Shown piece by piece: positions 1 through 5,533 of a stretch of DNA of 5,533 nucleotides. The stretch's first letter is position 1. Each line of letters starts with the position of its first letter. The stretch is from Nanobdellota archaeon (GTDB lineage: Archaea > Nanobdellota > Nanobdellia > Pacearchaeales > GW2011-AR1), in assembly GCA_018817905.1 (NCBI GenBank), contig JAHISS010000074.1, positions 1-5,533 of the forward strand. The letters are read 5' to 3'. Made by a program: the position numbers and the translations under genes. The notes beneath the pieces were generated by a model that searched no databases, was not told where the DNA came from, and saw nothing but the letters and a program-made list of their open reading frames with translations.

Positions 1-72
1 AGAGAGAAGGTTTTTTCAAATTTTTCTAAAGAAGTCAGAGCAATTTTGGAGGATAAACCTCCAAATTCCTAA
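1..72 (+). CDS. 3' end of an unidentified plus-strand gene (partial)
   Basis: Frame 1 is open from the left edge and ends at a TAA at 70-72, giving 23 residues that end in ILEDKPPNS. The lysine/glutamate-rich composition with spaced hydrophobic residues looks like a real protein C-terminus. Frame 2 is also open, to a TAG at about 121-123, but reads as an unlikely tryptophan/glutamine-rich peptide. Frame 3 and two of the minus-strand frames close quickly. The fragment is too short to name a family. If real, the gene converges on the minus-strand block that ends at 466. A perfect hairpin at 45-65 overlaps its last codons. Confidence 0.5.
   Translation, partial: REKVFSNFSKEVRAILEDKPPNS
45..65. 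other. Perfect 8-bp hairpin at the end of the partial gene
   Basis: TTTGGAGG at 45-52 is the exact reverse complement of CCTCCAAA at 58-65, with a five-base loop (ATAAA). It lies inside the last codons of the partial plus-strand gene, 4 bases before its TAA. No T-tract follows on either strand, so it is not a canonical intrinsic terminator, though it could stabilise an RNA 3' end. The 3' arm contains CCTCC and the 5' arm GGAGG. The symmetry is certain; a function is not. Confidence 0.45.
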
Positions 73-465
73 TAAAAAAGCCAACTGTCAAAACTGGTTG
101 AGTGATAGAATTAGTTGGAGCTAGATGGCGAAGTCAAGTATATACGGGGTTTTGAAAAATCATTTATTTTTATAGATTAATCATATCAGGATTTATAACT
201 ATTAATTTGCTTTTACAATTTATCGCCTGTAAGTATAACAAAACAATATTTTTGGGCTAATGTTTAGGCTGACAAAATACTGGCAAGGAGATTATTCAAA
301 GTGCCCTATAATTTTTGAAAAAATAACTTTATAGCCAACCATTGAATTAATAATAAATCAATCGAGATCATAATATTGGTTGGATTTTGGAATAATGTTT
401 GGGTTGGTCAGAGTTGTGGTTGGATGGACTTATTGGTTTGTTATAATTTATCACCAAAGAGAAAA
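73..465. other. Gene-free region between convergent genes
   Basis: This AT-rich stretch of 393 bases has no convincing reading frame on either strand. It contains two weak inverted repeats: CCAACT at 81-86 with AGTTGG at 113-118, and CCAACCA at 335-341 with TGGTTGG at 377-383. GGTTGG occurs three times, at 378, 402 and 418. No tRNA-like cloverleaf was recognised. A U-rich stretch on the minus strand (318-323) sits about 140 bases past the stop of the 466-1155 gene, which is far for its terminator. It is probably a 3'-3' spacer, possibly decayed sequence. Confidence 0.6.
335..383. repeat. Inverted repeat CCAACCA / TGGTTGG
   Basis: The arms at 335-341 and 377-383 are exact 7-base complements separated by 35 AT-rich bases. 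The GGTTGG core of the right arm recurs at 402-407 and 418-423, so the left arm could pair with any of the three. The function is unknown, and in AT-rich DNA with a G/T-rich patch this may be chance. Confidence 0.3.
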
Positions 466-1155
466 TCATTCAGCCTTGGCGTCTAAGACTGATTGAATTA
501 AGAACCTCTCGGTAACTGGCAAAACCTCGCAGTCTGCAACATTTAGCGTGTAGCAGTCGCCTTCTCTTGTTATTGAGTTTTCTGGTCCTGATTGGAGGAG
601 AATGACCATTCGGCCTGGTCTGTTTTCGCAGGTTATGTAATCCAGACCTGTTTGCTCAGCGTCTGCTTCATCGGCAGAGCCGCCCTTGATTGTGAATCCG
701 TTTTGCTTCATGAAAGATGCTATACCTGCCATTGCAATAGTGCTATCTTCGCACAAAAGTCCTGTTGAGTTAATTGAGACGTAGACGAAATTTTCCTTAG
801 GGAGATATTCAATTTCTCCGTAGACAGGGACGTTGTTTTTTCGCGGGTCTCCTCGGAGAAGGACGATTACTCTGTTTGCACCAGAGTTTATTGTGTGCCC
901 AGTTATGCTTGAAGATGAAGTGTCAGTGAAATAAGTGAAGCGATAAAGCGGAATTTCGCCGAACATTTCTTTTGTAAATTCTAATCCTTGGTATTGGAAG
1001 TCTTTCGAACTTTCGAATATTGCAGAAGAAATCAGGAAGACTAAAATCAAAGCGACCATAACCCCAAGCACCCAGTACAACTCTTTGTCCACCTTTTGCG
1101 TTTTCTTTTTTTTAGTTTCTTCTTTTTGTATTTTTTTGTTTTCTCCTTTTTCCAT
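466..1155 (-). CDS. Single-pass membrane protein with extracytoplasmic cysteine-containing domain, hypothetical
   Basis: This 229-residue protein has no recognised enzymatic motif. Residues 1-25 are charged and very lysine-rich, residues 26-45 form one hydrophobic helix, and the rest is soluble. By the positive-inside rule the N-terminus is cytoplasmic and about 180 residues lie outside. The outer part has a RGDPR motif (101-105), an NST sequon (129-131) and cysteines at 135, 176, 201 and 209 that could form disulfides. Its C-terminal half (C176, then a MVILLQSG strand, then a short loop to GDCY at C201, then a terminal helix around ERFLIQSVL) resembles the C-terminus of the protein at 2013-2564, suggesting distant paralogy. 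The ATG at 1155 has a TATA-like box about 25 bases upstream and no Shine-Dalgarno, supporting this start and a leaderless mRNA. It lies 44 bases beyond the glycosyltransferase stop on the same strand. The coding call is strong; the function is unknown. Confidence 0.85.
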   Translation of the reverse strand: MEKGENKKIQKEETKKKKTQKVDKELYWVLGVMVALILVFLISSAIFESSKDFQYQGLEFTKEMFGEIPLYRFTYFTDTSSSSITGHTINSGANRVIVLLRGDPRKNNVPVYGEIEYLPKENFVYVSINSTGLLCEDSTIAMAGIASFMKQNGFTIKGGSADEADAEQTGLDYITCENRPGRMVILLQSGPENSITREGDCYTLNVADCEVLPVTERFLIQSVLDAKAE

Positions 1156-1174
1156 TATTAGTTATCTAAAACAG

Positions 1175-1184
1175 ATTTTAAAAA
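1175..1184 (-). promoter_or_regulatory. TATA-like promoter of the 466-1155 gene
   Basis: On the minus strand this reads TTTTTAAAAT, preceded by purine-rich AATAAAG, a plausible BRE. Its centre is about 25 bases upstream of the ATG at 1155. In archaea transcription begins roughly 25 bases past the TATA box, so the transcript would begin at or very near the ATG. It sits in the 44-base gap after the glycosyltransferase stop. Confidence 0.5.
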
Positions 1185-1199
1185 CTTTATTGTTGTGGA

Positions 1200-1982
1200 T
1201 TACTTGAAAAGAGGGTGAATTAAATTGCCATCTGAATCTTTTTTATATTTTCCTTCTATCAAGTGTTCACATTTTATTTTTGTATAACAATAAATCTCAA
1301 ATCCTGCTTCCCTTGCTTTTTCAAAAAAATAAATATCATCGCTCGTGCTAACCGTTACATCTAAAAGACCGTATCTTACTTTTTCAAAAACTTTTTTGCT
1401 TAGAAGCATACAGCCTGCTGAACCATATTTTACTTTAAATAATTCTCCACTTTCTGCTTCTTTTGAAGTCAGGTGCCTTCTCAAATCTAAATTGGATTTT
1501 ACTAATGGCCCAAAGTTAAGATCCCGCGTGATTTCCTCAAATTCCCTTGGTGTGATAAACGCCCAAGCGACGGGAAGCAATTTTATCTTCCCTGAAGACT
1601 GGAAGTTATTAAAATAAAGACCTGTAACGATATCTTTTTTGCAATTCAGCAGTTCAGAGATGATGTTTTTTGGAGGGATAACGTCGGTGTCCATCATCAA
1701 AACATAGTCAAAATTTTCATTTATTGCGTACTGCAGGATTTTGTTTCTGCTGCTTATCAATCTTCTTTTACTAACTGTTTCATTTGTGTCATCTTTTATC
1801 ACTTTGACTCCTGTTTCTTTTTTTAATTCATTGAAAAAATCTTCTTGCCGAGAATTGTCTACGAGGAGGATGCTATAATTGTCGTAAGACAGCGCCCTCA
1901 TGCTATTTAGAAATTCTTTGATGCAATACTTCATTCCGTCGAATAATGGGCTTGCAACTAAAACCTTTAGATTGTTATCCAT
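1200..1982 (-). CDS. GT-A fold glycosyltransferase, family 2-like
   Basis: This 260-residue soluble protein is probably cytoplasmic, as it has no signal peptide or membrane helix. It is expected to transfer a sugar from a nucleotide-sugar donor; donor and acceptor cannot be read from the sequence. The GT-A signature is in order: strand KVLVASPL (6-13), ILLVDNS (38-44) closing the first beta-alpha unit, SSRN (77-80) typical of the nucleotide-binding region, YVLMMDTDV (93-101) with the metal-binding DTD at 98-100, GSAGCMLL (187-194) of the acceptor region, TSDD (213-216) as the likely catalytic-base region, and CEH (238-240) whose histidine may be the last metal ligand. The length suits a single catalytic domain. 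The gene lies between two related membrane-anchored proteins and near an S-layer gene with many sequons, so a role in surface glycosylation is plausible but inferred. The ATG at 1982 follows a strong TATA box with no Shine-Dalgarno. The family call is confident; the specific substrate is unknown. Confidence 0.88.
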   Translation of the reverse strand: MDNNLKVLVASPLFDGMKYCIKEFLNSMRALSYDNYSILLVDNSRQEDFFNELKKETGVKVIKDDTNETVSKRRLISSRNKILQYAINENFDYVLMMDTDVIPPKNIISELLNCKKDIVTGLYFNNFQSSGKIKLLPVAWAFITPREFEEITRDLNFGPLVKSNLDLRRHLTSKEAESGELFKVKYGSAGCMLLSKKVFEKVRYGLLDVTVSTSDDIYFFEKAREAGFEIYCYTKIKCEHLIEGKYKKDSDGNLIHPLFK

Positions 1983-2003
1983 TTGAAAATTTAATTGATA
2001 GAA

Positions 2004-2011
2004 TATATAAA
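2004..2011 (-). promoter_or_regulatory. TATA box of the glycosyltransferase gene
   Basis: The minus strand reads TTTATATA, a near-consensus archaeal TATA box, centred about 25 bases before the ATG at 1982. It begins one base after the stop codon of the upstream gene (2013-2015). The bases between box and ATG contain no Shine-Dalgarno, so a leaderless transcript is expected. Confidence 0.65.
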
Positions 2012-2012
2012 T

Positions 2013-2564
2013 TTAATTAATCTCGAGAAGATTGTAAAGAAATGCGTCGACTGCGCGCATGTCACCCTCGATAAATATGCAGTTTTCTTCCTGGTAAACT
2101 TGGCTGATTGGGCTGTCTTTCCAGATTATTAAATTTTCTGAACAGTTTTTTTCCGGCAGGTCTTTGTCGCAAGGGCCGTAGCATGCTTCTTGAACTCTTG
2201 TTGTGAATTGTCCGAGTGTTGCAGCTATCTCGCTGTTTACTGCGCTGTTGTCTGAAATAAGATACAATGGAAGGCCGGCGTAGCTGTTTAGGAAGAATGA
2301 TGTTTCGACGGAAATATTTTCAACAGATTCAGGCGAGTTCAGAAAGTAAAAATCGCGGTCATTTACTGTTGCAACCCATCTGCTTCCGGTATATCTTACG
2401 CCGTCTTGGCTTGTCTCGTCGGTATTTGAATCTGTCCTCGAGCTTGACAAAAATCCGTAGCCGACAGTTCCGAAGACAAGAACAAAGAGCATGAAAAAAC
2501 TCGCGATTAACATATTTCGTTTTTTCTTTTCCTCTTTTCTTTCTTTTGAAATAATTCTTCTCAT
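2013..2564 (-). CDS. Single-pass membrane protein with extracytoplasmic domain, hypothetical; relative of the 466-1155 product
   Basis: This 183-residue protein is not recognised as a named family. Residues 1-17 are strongly basic (KERKEEKKKR), residues 18-38 form a hydrophobic helix, and 39-60 are a serine/threonine/aspartate-rich linker. Residues 61-183 form a domain with cysteines at 128, 132, 141 and 162 and sequons at 83 and 140. The basic N-terminus predicts the domain lies outside the cell. Its layout parallels the 466-1155 product: a strand (DFYFLNSPESVENISVE), a segment PLYLISDN, a helix (EIAATLGQF), then Cys-x20-Cys around a hydrophobic strand (NLIIW) and a terminal helix (DAFLYNLLEI). 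This suggests the two are distant paralogues and may form a surface complex, which is inference. The ATG at 2564 has a TATA-like box about 26 bases upstream and no Shine-Dalgarno. Its stop is followed at once by the glycosyltransferase promoter. Confidence 0.83.
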   Translation of the reverse strand: MRRIISKERKEEKKKRNMLIASFFMLFVLVFGTVGYGFLSSSRTDSNTDETSQDGVRYTGSRWVATVNDRDFYFLNSPESVENISVETSFFLNSYAGLPLYLISDNSAVNSEIAATLGQFTTRVQEACYGPCDKDLPEKNCSENLIIWKDSPISQVYQEENCIFIEGDMRAVDAFLYNLLEIN

Positions 2565-2586
2565 GTAAAATTAGAGAGATAATTGG

Positions 2587-2593
2587 TTTAAAA
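2587..2593 (-). promoter_or_regulatory. TATA-like promoter of the 2013-2564 gene
   Basis: The minus strand reads TTTTAAA, preceded by purine-rich CAAAAACA, centred about 26 bases upstream of the ATG at 2564. The spacing matches those of the other two small genes and predicts a leaderless transcript. The box is weaker than the one at 2004-2011, and TTTAAA is symmetric, so direction is set only by context. Confidence 0.45.
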
Positions 2594-2719
2594 TGTTTTT
2601 GATTCTGTTAGGACGGAGGTATATGAAAATTAGTTCGCCTATCTAAATAGCCAAATTAGTAATCGCTACGCTCACAAAATTGATTTGATAATGATTATTC
2701 AAAAATGTTTGGGGCGAGC
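2594..2719. other. Gene-free stretch between the promoter and the tandem array
   Basis: These 126 AT-rich bases have no supported gene. A small symmetric motif, ATAAT-G-ATTAT, lies at 2688-2698. A GGAGG at 2615-2619 precedes an ATG at 2623, but that frame closes after seven codons. The last bases before 2720 (GGGGCGAGC) look like a shortened copy of the end of the tandem unit, so the array's left edge may begin near 2711. Confidence 0.5.
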
Positions 2720-3065
2720 ATGTTACGTGTGGAGTATTGTGCTGTGATTAAATGCCATGCGTGACTGCGAGGAGGGCATGTTACGTGTGAAGTATTGCGT
2801 TGTGATTAATTCCATGCGTGGCTGCGAGGAGGGGATGTTACGTGTGGAGTATTGTATTATGATTAATGCCATGCGTGGCTGCGAGGAGGGGATGTTACGT
2901 GTGGAGTATTTGTGCTGTGATTAATTCCATGCGTGGCTGCGAGGAGGGGATGTTACGTGTGGAGTATTGTATTATGATTAATGCCATGCGTGGCTGCGAG
3001 GGGGGCATGTTACGTGTGGAGTATTTGTGCTGTGATTAAATGCCATGCGTGGCTGCGAGGAGGGG
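2720..3065. repeat. Tandem array of six 57-59 bp direct repeats
   Basis: Units start at 2720, 2778, 2835, 2892, 2950 and 3007, with lengths 58, 57, 57, 58, 57 and 59; the array ends at 3065. Each begins ATGTTACGTGTG and ends TGCGAGGAGGG plus G or C, with minor variants. Variation is concentrated in a middle patch around TATTGTGCTGTG and in the following AATTCC/AATGCC. Units 2 and 3 differ at 5 of 57 positions, and units 3 and 5 at only 2. Each unit holds a short symmetric CCA-TGCG-TGG motif. G greatly exceeds C on the plus strand (about 21 to 6 in unit 3), and GC is about 47 percent, well above the flanks. Adjoining units touch with no unique spacers, so this is a minisatellite-like array and not CRISPR. 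No function is recognised. Confidence 0.95.
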
Positions 3066-3093
3066 ATGAGAGTTGGTGGGAAAATAATCTTGC

Positions 3094-3105
3094 TATTTTA
3101 AAATA
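3094..3105. other. Perfect 12-bp palindrome TATTTTAAAATA
   Basis: The site is its own reverse complement and lies between the tandem array and the S-layer terminator. It could be a TATA-like element in either direction, a second weak 3'-end signal, or chance in AT-rich DNA. No gene start lies at the right distance on either strand. Confidence 0.3.
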
Positions 3106-3117
3106 AAGAATCAAAGG

Positions 3118-3143
3118 AAAAAAAGAAAGAAAAATTTCTTTCT
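3118..3143 (-). terminator. Transcription terminator of the S-layer gene
   Basis: Just 4 bases past the S-layer stop, the minus strand has AGAAAGAAA, two bases, then TTTCTTTCT (3124-3143), an exact 9-base inverted repeat. It runs directly into seven T's (3124-3118), followed by CC and further T's. The stem is AT-rich and would be weak, but archaeal termination relies mainly on the U-tract, which is good here. It should separate the S-layer transcript from the array and the genes to the left. Confidence 0.7.
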
Positions 3144-3147
3144 GTGT

Positions 3148-5533
3148 TTAAGCTGTTGTTATTACAGAGCCGATGTCTGTTGCAGTAGTTCCGATATACT
3201 TGCTTCCTGCTGTAGTGTCCGGTGTCTGTGTTGTGAATGCTGTTGCTGCGATTGTTGTGTCGCCTGCATTGTATCCTGCAACAAGAGTTGCTACTTTGCC
3301 ACTTCGTGTAAAGCTTTGGATTAAATACTGACCGGCATTAACATTTGTTGCTGTTGCCCAGGAATCTCCACACAAAGGTGTTGAACTTCCTAACAATTCA
3401 GCTGCAAGTGAGTTAACGCAACTACCTCCAACAACTACGACGTTCTTAGCTCCGTATGAGTCAGTATCCTTAACTGGAACTAGGATTGAAGTTGTTGTGC
3501 TTGAAGTAGCTCCAAGCTCTGTTAAGTAGACTTGTGCATAGGACTCAGAATCTCCTGTTGGATAATATACTTCTGCGTAATCTGGATTGTTTTTTGTGAC
3601 ATGCACGATTCTTGGTGCAACATCATCTACGATGTATGCTTCGTAATTCCCTGTGCTGTCTCCTATTTCTCTACCGCTGCCTCCCCCTGTTCCTGCATGA
3701 TTTACTTGACTTATCTCCAATCCGTTAGTACTTGTACCATCATTGTTTACTGTCAAATTAAACTCTGTTCCTCCAGCAATTGTGTCATCCTTGTTTTCTC
3801 CATCCATGAATAGATACCACGTGTCCTCACTGTGACCTGGCACGTCTGTGTCATCAGTTCCTGTAAAGTTAATTGCTCCTTGTATAGTGCTTGTGTTTAC
3901 AGCTTCATAAGGCAAGTAAACTTTTAGTCCGCCTGCTGTGTAAAGTGTAGTGAAATTAACTCCGCTTCCTCCAGTCATATGGACAGATTTTTCCCCACCA
4001 GAAGTGTAAACAACTCTGTCTATAGTAAGACTCACATCATTGATGTTACAAGAAGAACTACTTTCATCTCTGTCCTTACAGACTTCAACCCAATTTCCAT
4101 CAACATTCTTTTCAATGGTCGTCTTATTTTTAGTGCCATCTGCTCCCTGAATGAAACTACTAGCTCTTAACAAGTAAGACTCTGCTTCTGATGATGAAGC
4201 GTAAGATGCTACAAAATATTCATCATATCCAGCATTATTGCTATCTTTGGAAGTAAAGTTCAAATGTGTTGTTGGTGAAGTTGCAAGTCTATGCGTAGCA
4301 TCTTTTCCAATTCCTGTAAAGTTGCCTGTTACAGATTCAGAATACAGAAGGTTTATTGTTATATCTCCATCCTTAATCGGAGCGATTAATCTTATGCTTG
4401 TATCTCCGCTGTTTTCAATTAAAAGCTTTTCTTCTTCTGTCCTTACAAAGTCGTTCATGCTTAACTTAACTGCTCCAAATCCTGGCATTGTAAGTTCGTT
4501 TTCTGCTGTTAGATACTCGTCTTCGTTTGAAATCCATTCTAAGACGATTTTGTCAAATTTTTCAGAACCTGAAGTGCCAGTTGCTCTATAAACATAACCC
4601 TTTACTTCTTGGATAAGAACGTCGTTTAAACGGATGGTATTGGTTTGTGCAATCTCTAGTTTGCCAGAACCAATGCTAAATGTAGCTTGTCCTGTTTCAC
4701 CAGAAACCTCTAACTTGCTTATGTCTCTAATACCCAAGTAAGCGCCGTCGCTAAGTTTGTATGTTTGTCCGACTTCAAGCTTTCCGCTTGATGGAACTGT
4801 TACTCCGTTAACTAAAAGCTTTACTTCATTAGAATCAATGTAAGCAATAGACACTTCATAAGAATCATCCCCGACCCCTACTGTTGCTGTTTCTCCTTCA
4901 TTAACTGTCCCAGTATTTGCAGTGTCAAGTAAAGTTAGTTTTCCTAAGTATGTGATGCTTGTTCCATTGTCAAAATCAGAAATATAGTAAGATTTACCTA
5001 ATAAAGGCAAGTCAGAACCTTCAAAATCTTCTAACTCGCTACTTACAACGTCTGACTCTGCGTCTGATGTGAAATCAAGAGTGTAGTTGAGTATTGAAGC
5101 GCCTGCAGCTATCTTAAATCCAATAGTTGGTGTTTTTTCATCAGCCCCGATAATGGACTCGTAATCTGTTTCCTGAAAATGTGTAAGCGTAGGTGTTCCC
5201 AAATTTATCTTTTGCTCATAGTCAAAATCATCATTGTCGTTTGCAGTGTATGTTCCATCTGCGAGTAATGCTGCTAAATTATCATCGGTAACTGTGCCTG
5301 TGAAAGTTCCCCATGTATTCCCTAAGTTAAGATTATCACTTGACTTAGCAAGAAGAACGCAATTCACTCCTTCTTCACAGTCTAAACTTGGGGTTCCTGT
5401 GCTTGATACACTGCCGCTTAAGCTTGTGTAAATATCCATTGCACTGACAAGGTCGACTGATGCAGCTGGGTGACTTCCGTAAACAATTGCTGCATCTGCC
5501 ACACCTGCACTACTAACAAAAGGTTGTGGATAA
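3148..5533 (-). CDS. S-layer protein, methanogen/DPANN type (N-terminus missing)
   Basis: The visible 794 residues end at a TAA at 3148-3150, and the frame stays open through the right edge. The GTG at 5500-5502 is internal: the preceding codons read YPQPFVSSAG, which is typical of the region just after the signal peptide in these proteins. The signal peptide and true start lie outside. Numbering from the visible start, VADAAIVYGS (11-20) and SAMDIYTSL (30-38) match the S_layer_N region (PF05123-like). A beta-rich middle has ITYLGKLTLLD (193-203) and LSDGAYLGIRDI (260-271). Residues around VVVVGGSCVNSL (698-709) and AGYNAGDT (752-759) match the conserved end of the S_layer_C region (PF05124-like). 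The protein should be exported and form the crystalline surface coat. Nine N-x-S/T sequons (such as NYT, NGT, NLT and several NFT) suggest N-glycosylation. Cysteines occur in close pairs (CEEGVNC, C705/C721), which suit disulfides. No C-terminal membrane helix is visible. A terminator follows the stop. Family assignment is from recognised motifs, not a search. Confidence 0.88.
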   Translation of the reverse strand, partial: YPQPFVSSAGVADAAIVYGSHPAASVDLVSAMDIYTSLSGSVSSTGTPSLDCEEGVNCVLLAKSSDNLNLGNTWGTFTGTVTDDNLAALLADGTYTANDNDDFDYEQKINLGTPTLTHFQETDYESIIGADEKTPTIGFKIAAGASILNYTLDFTSDAESDVVSSELEDFEGSDLPLLGKSYYISDFDNGTSITYLGKLTLLDTANTGTVNEGETATVGVGDDSYEVSIAYIDSNEVKLLVNGVTVPSSGKLEVGQTYKLSDGAYLGIRDISKLEVSGETGQATFSIGSGKLEIAQTNTIRLNDVLIQEVKGYVYRATGTSGSEKFDKIVLEWISNEDEYLTAENELTMPGFGAVKLSMNDFVRTEEEKLLIENSGDTSIRLIAPIKDGDITINLLYSESVTGNFTGIGKDATHRLATSPTTHLNFTSKDSNNAGYDEYFVASYASSSEAESYLLRASSFIQGADGTKNKTTIEKNVDGNWVEVCKDRDESSSSCNINDVSLTIDRVVYTSGGEKSVHMTGGSGVNFTTLYTAGGLKVYLPYEAVNTSTIQGAINFTGTDDTDVPGHSEDTWYLFMDGENKDDTIAGGTEFNLTVNNDGTSTNGLEISQVNHAGTGGGSGREIGDSTGNYEAYIVDDVAPRIVHVTKNNPDYAEVYYPTGDSESYAQVYLTELGATSSTTTSILVPVKDTDSYGAKNVVVVGGSCVNSLAAELLGSSTPLCGDSWATATNVNAGQYLIQSFTRSGKVATLVAGYNAGDTTIAATAFTTQTPDTTAGSKYIGTTATDIGSVITTA

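Noticed and set aside
125..175. 16-residue plus-strand frame after GGAG in the left gap
   Set aside because: A GGAG at 117-120 precedes the ATG, but the frame is only 16 codons, with no promoter match, and cannot be supported from one sequence.
1345..1617. 90-residue plus-strand frame inside the glycosyltransferase gene
   Set aside because: It is antisense to a clear GT-A coding region with conserved motifs, has no promoter or ribosome site, and its product resembles nothing recognised.
2267..2494. 75-residue plus-strand frame opposite the small membrane protein gene
   Set aside because: It is antisense to a gene with a membrane helix, promoter and related neighbour; the arginine-rich product looks like a shadow.
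2615..2646. GGAGG followed by ATG and a seven-codon frame
   Set aside because: The ribosome-site spacing is good, but seven codons without a recognisable peptide or promoter is not enough.
2720..3065. CRISPR array
   Set aside because: Units of 57-59 bp are contiguous and similar throughout; the only variable patch is about 8-12 bases, far too short for spacers, and it recurs between units. No cas gene is present.
2720..3065. Archaeal replication origin (ORB-type) repeats
   Set aside because: The units do not contain a recognisable ORB core and no Cdc6/Orc1 gene is in the window; G-runs alone are not sufficient.
4238..4591. 117-residue plus-strand frame opposite the S-layer gene
   Set aside because: It lies wholly antisense to a long coding region with S-layer motifs; serine/leucine-rich shadow frames are expected there. 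The same applies to frames at 3532-3813, 3979-4170 and 5234-5431.
5500..5502. GTG as the true start of the S-layer gene
   Set aside because: The frame is open upstream to the window edge and encodes YPQPFVSSAG, typical of the post-signal-peptide region, so the start lies beyond the window.

Overview
The window looks like a piece of an archaeal genome, most likely from a DPANN lineage such as Woesearchaeota or Pacearchaeota. Three things suggest this. The large gene on the right encodes an S-layer protein of the methanogen/DPANN type. Three consecutive genes each have a TATA-like box centred about 25 bases before the ATG and no Shine-Dalgarno sequence, which is the archaeal leaderless arrangement. 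The DNA is AT-rich with short, lysine-rich proteins. The phylum is an inference; no ribosomal marker is present.

Layout. Positions 1-72 probably hold the last 23 codons of a plus-strand gene entering from the left, with a perfect hairpin just before its stop. Positions 73-465 are a gene-free gap between convergent genes. Four minus-strand genes follow. At 466-1155 is a 229-residue single-pass membrane protein. At 1200-1982 is a 260-residue GT-A-type glycosyltransferase. At 2013-2564 is a 183-residue single-pass membrane protein that looks like a distant relative of the first. At 3148-5533 is the S-layer protein, which lacks its N-terminus because it runs off the right edge. A 583-base gap at 2565-3147 separates the S-layer gene from the rest. 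It holds six direct tandem copies of a 57-59 bp unit (2720-3065) and a hairpin/U-tract terminator next to the S-layer stop codon.

How the genes may work together. The strongest link is to the cell surface. The S-layer protein is the likely surface coat and carries nine N-glycosylation sequons in the visible part. The two membrane proteins are predicted to expose cysteine-containing domains outside the cell, and a glycosyltransferase lies between them. Each of the three small genes seems to have its own promoter and the S-layer gene its own terminator, so this is a neighbourhood rather than an obvious operon. No clearly new defence, mobile or regulatory system is visible. The two items most worth a second look are the tandem array with its higher-order (dimer) structure, and the pair of related membrane proteins flanking the glycosyltransferase.
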